Source: Ignavibacteriales bacterium UBA6490 (lineage in GTDB: Bacteria > Bacteroidota > Ignavibacteria > Ignavibacteriales > Ignavibacteriaceae). Taken from it: a stretch of 6,574 nt of DNA. Every line of letters begins with the position of its first letter. Within the stretch, counting starts at the first letter, position 1. Shown here piece after piece: positions 6,371 through 6,574 of this stretch. The stretch lies in assembly GCA_002435365.1 (NCBI GenBank), contig DJMM01000043.1, positions 11,146 through 17,719 on the forward strand. The letters are read 5' to 3'. Under the pieces are notes generated by a model. That model was not told where the DNA came from, ran no database searches, and saw only the letters and a program-made list of their open reading frames with translations. The translations under genes and the position numbers were made by a program.

Positions 6371-6574
6371 TTACACGATATTTTTGTTTCTTAGAAAAGC
6401 CGCATTTCTCTTCAGTCCCTTTAACTTTATCCTTTTTAAAGGACTCTCACCAAACCTTTCTGAAAATTCATCCTGTTCCATCATCTCAGCTTCACTAATA
6501 TCCAATTCCTTATTTACCGGCCTGAATTCAAAAATTCCTGAATCCGAAGCAAATTTTCTGTTCCAAGGACAGAC
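6371..6574 (-). CDS. queG: Epoxyqueuosine reductase, C-terminal fragment
   Basis: Only the last 67 residues are in the window; the gene continues beyond the right edge. The fragment opens with VCPWNRKFA, which matches the last cysteine of the second 4Fe-4S cluster motif (CxxVCPWN) of QueG. It ends with FGESPLKRIKLKGLKRNAAF, matching the conserved SPxKRxKxxGLxRNA tail of the family. QueG is a cobalamin and iron-sulfur enzyme that reduces epoxyqueuosine to queuosine in the wobble position of tRNAs with GUN anticodons. The protein stops about seven residues after RNAAF, so this is the short form without the C-terminal HEAT-like repeats present in some QueG proteins. The 102 bases to the ABC ATPase start hold no clear terminator, so read-through into the transporter operon is possible. 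Confidence 0.85.
   Translation of the reverse strand, partial: VCPWNRKFASDSGIFEFRPVNKELDISEAEMMEQDEFSERFGESPLKRIKLKGLKRNAAFLRNKNIV

Overview
The window holds eight protein-coding genes, two of them cut by the window edges, and no RNA gene, mobile element or CRISPR array that I can see. The DNA is moderately AT-rich with short intergenic gaps. Two gaps carry a perfect TAnnTTTG element, the -7 box typical of the phylum Bacteroidota. Together with the protein styles (a BcrA-like ABC ATPase, a LolA-like periplasmic protein, a multi-TM PAS sensor kinase) this suggests a Bacteroidota/Chlorobiota-group bacterium. Ignavibacteria would fit, but that is an inference and no marker gene here proves it.

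Left part: a minus-strand sensor protein (1-1103) has six predicted membrane helices and one PAS domain. The window edge cuts it where a histidine kinase dimerisation domain appears to begin. It is transcribed divergently from a plus-strand run: a PAP2-family membrane phosphatase (1217-1777), a spermidine/thialysine-type GNAT acetyltransferase (1774-2256) joined to it by a 4-base ATGA overlap, and a complete beta-ketoacyl-ACP synthase II, fabF (2345-3598). fabF has its own candidate promoter and a good ribosome binding site.

Right part, all minus strand and convergent with fabF: an ABC transporter ATPase (5351-6268, TTG start), its ABC-2 type permease (4515-5354, ATGA overlap) and a secreted LolA-like protein (3780-4463) 51 bases downstream. 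This looks like one operon: an inner-membrane ABC machine paired with a periplasmic protein of a lipid or lipoprotein-binding fold. At the right edge is the 3' end of queG, epoxyqueuosine reductase (6371-6574).

Most genes are recognisable housekeeping or transport families. The least characterised items are the ABC-plus-LolA-like operon and the input module of the sensor kinase. I did not find a clearly novel system.
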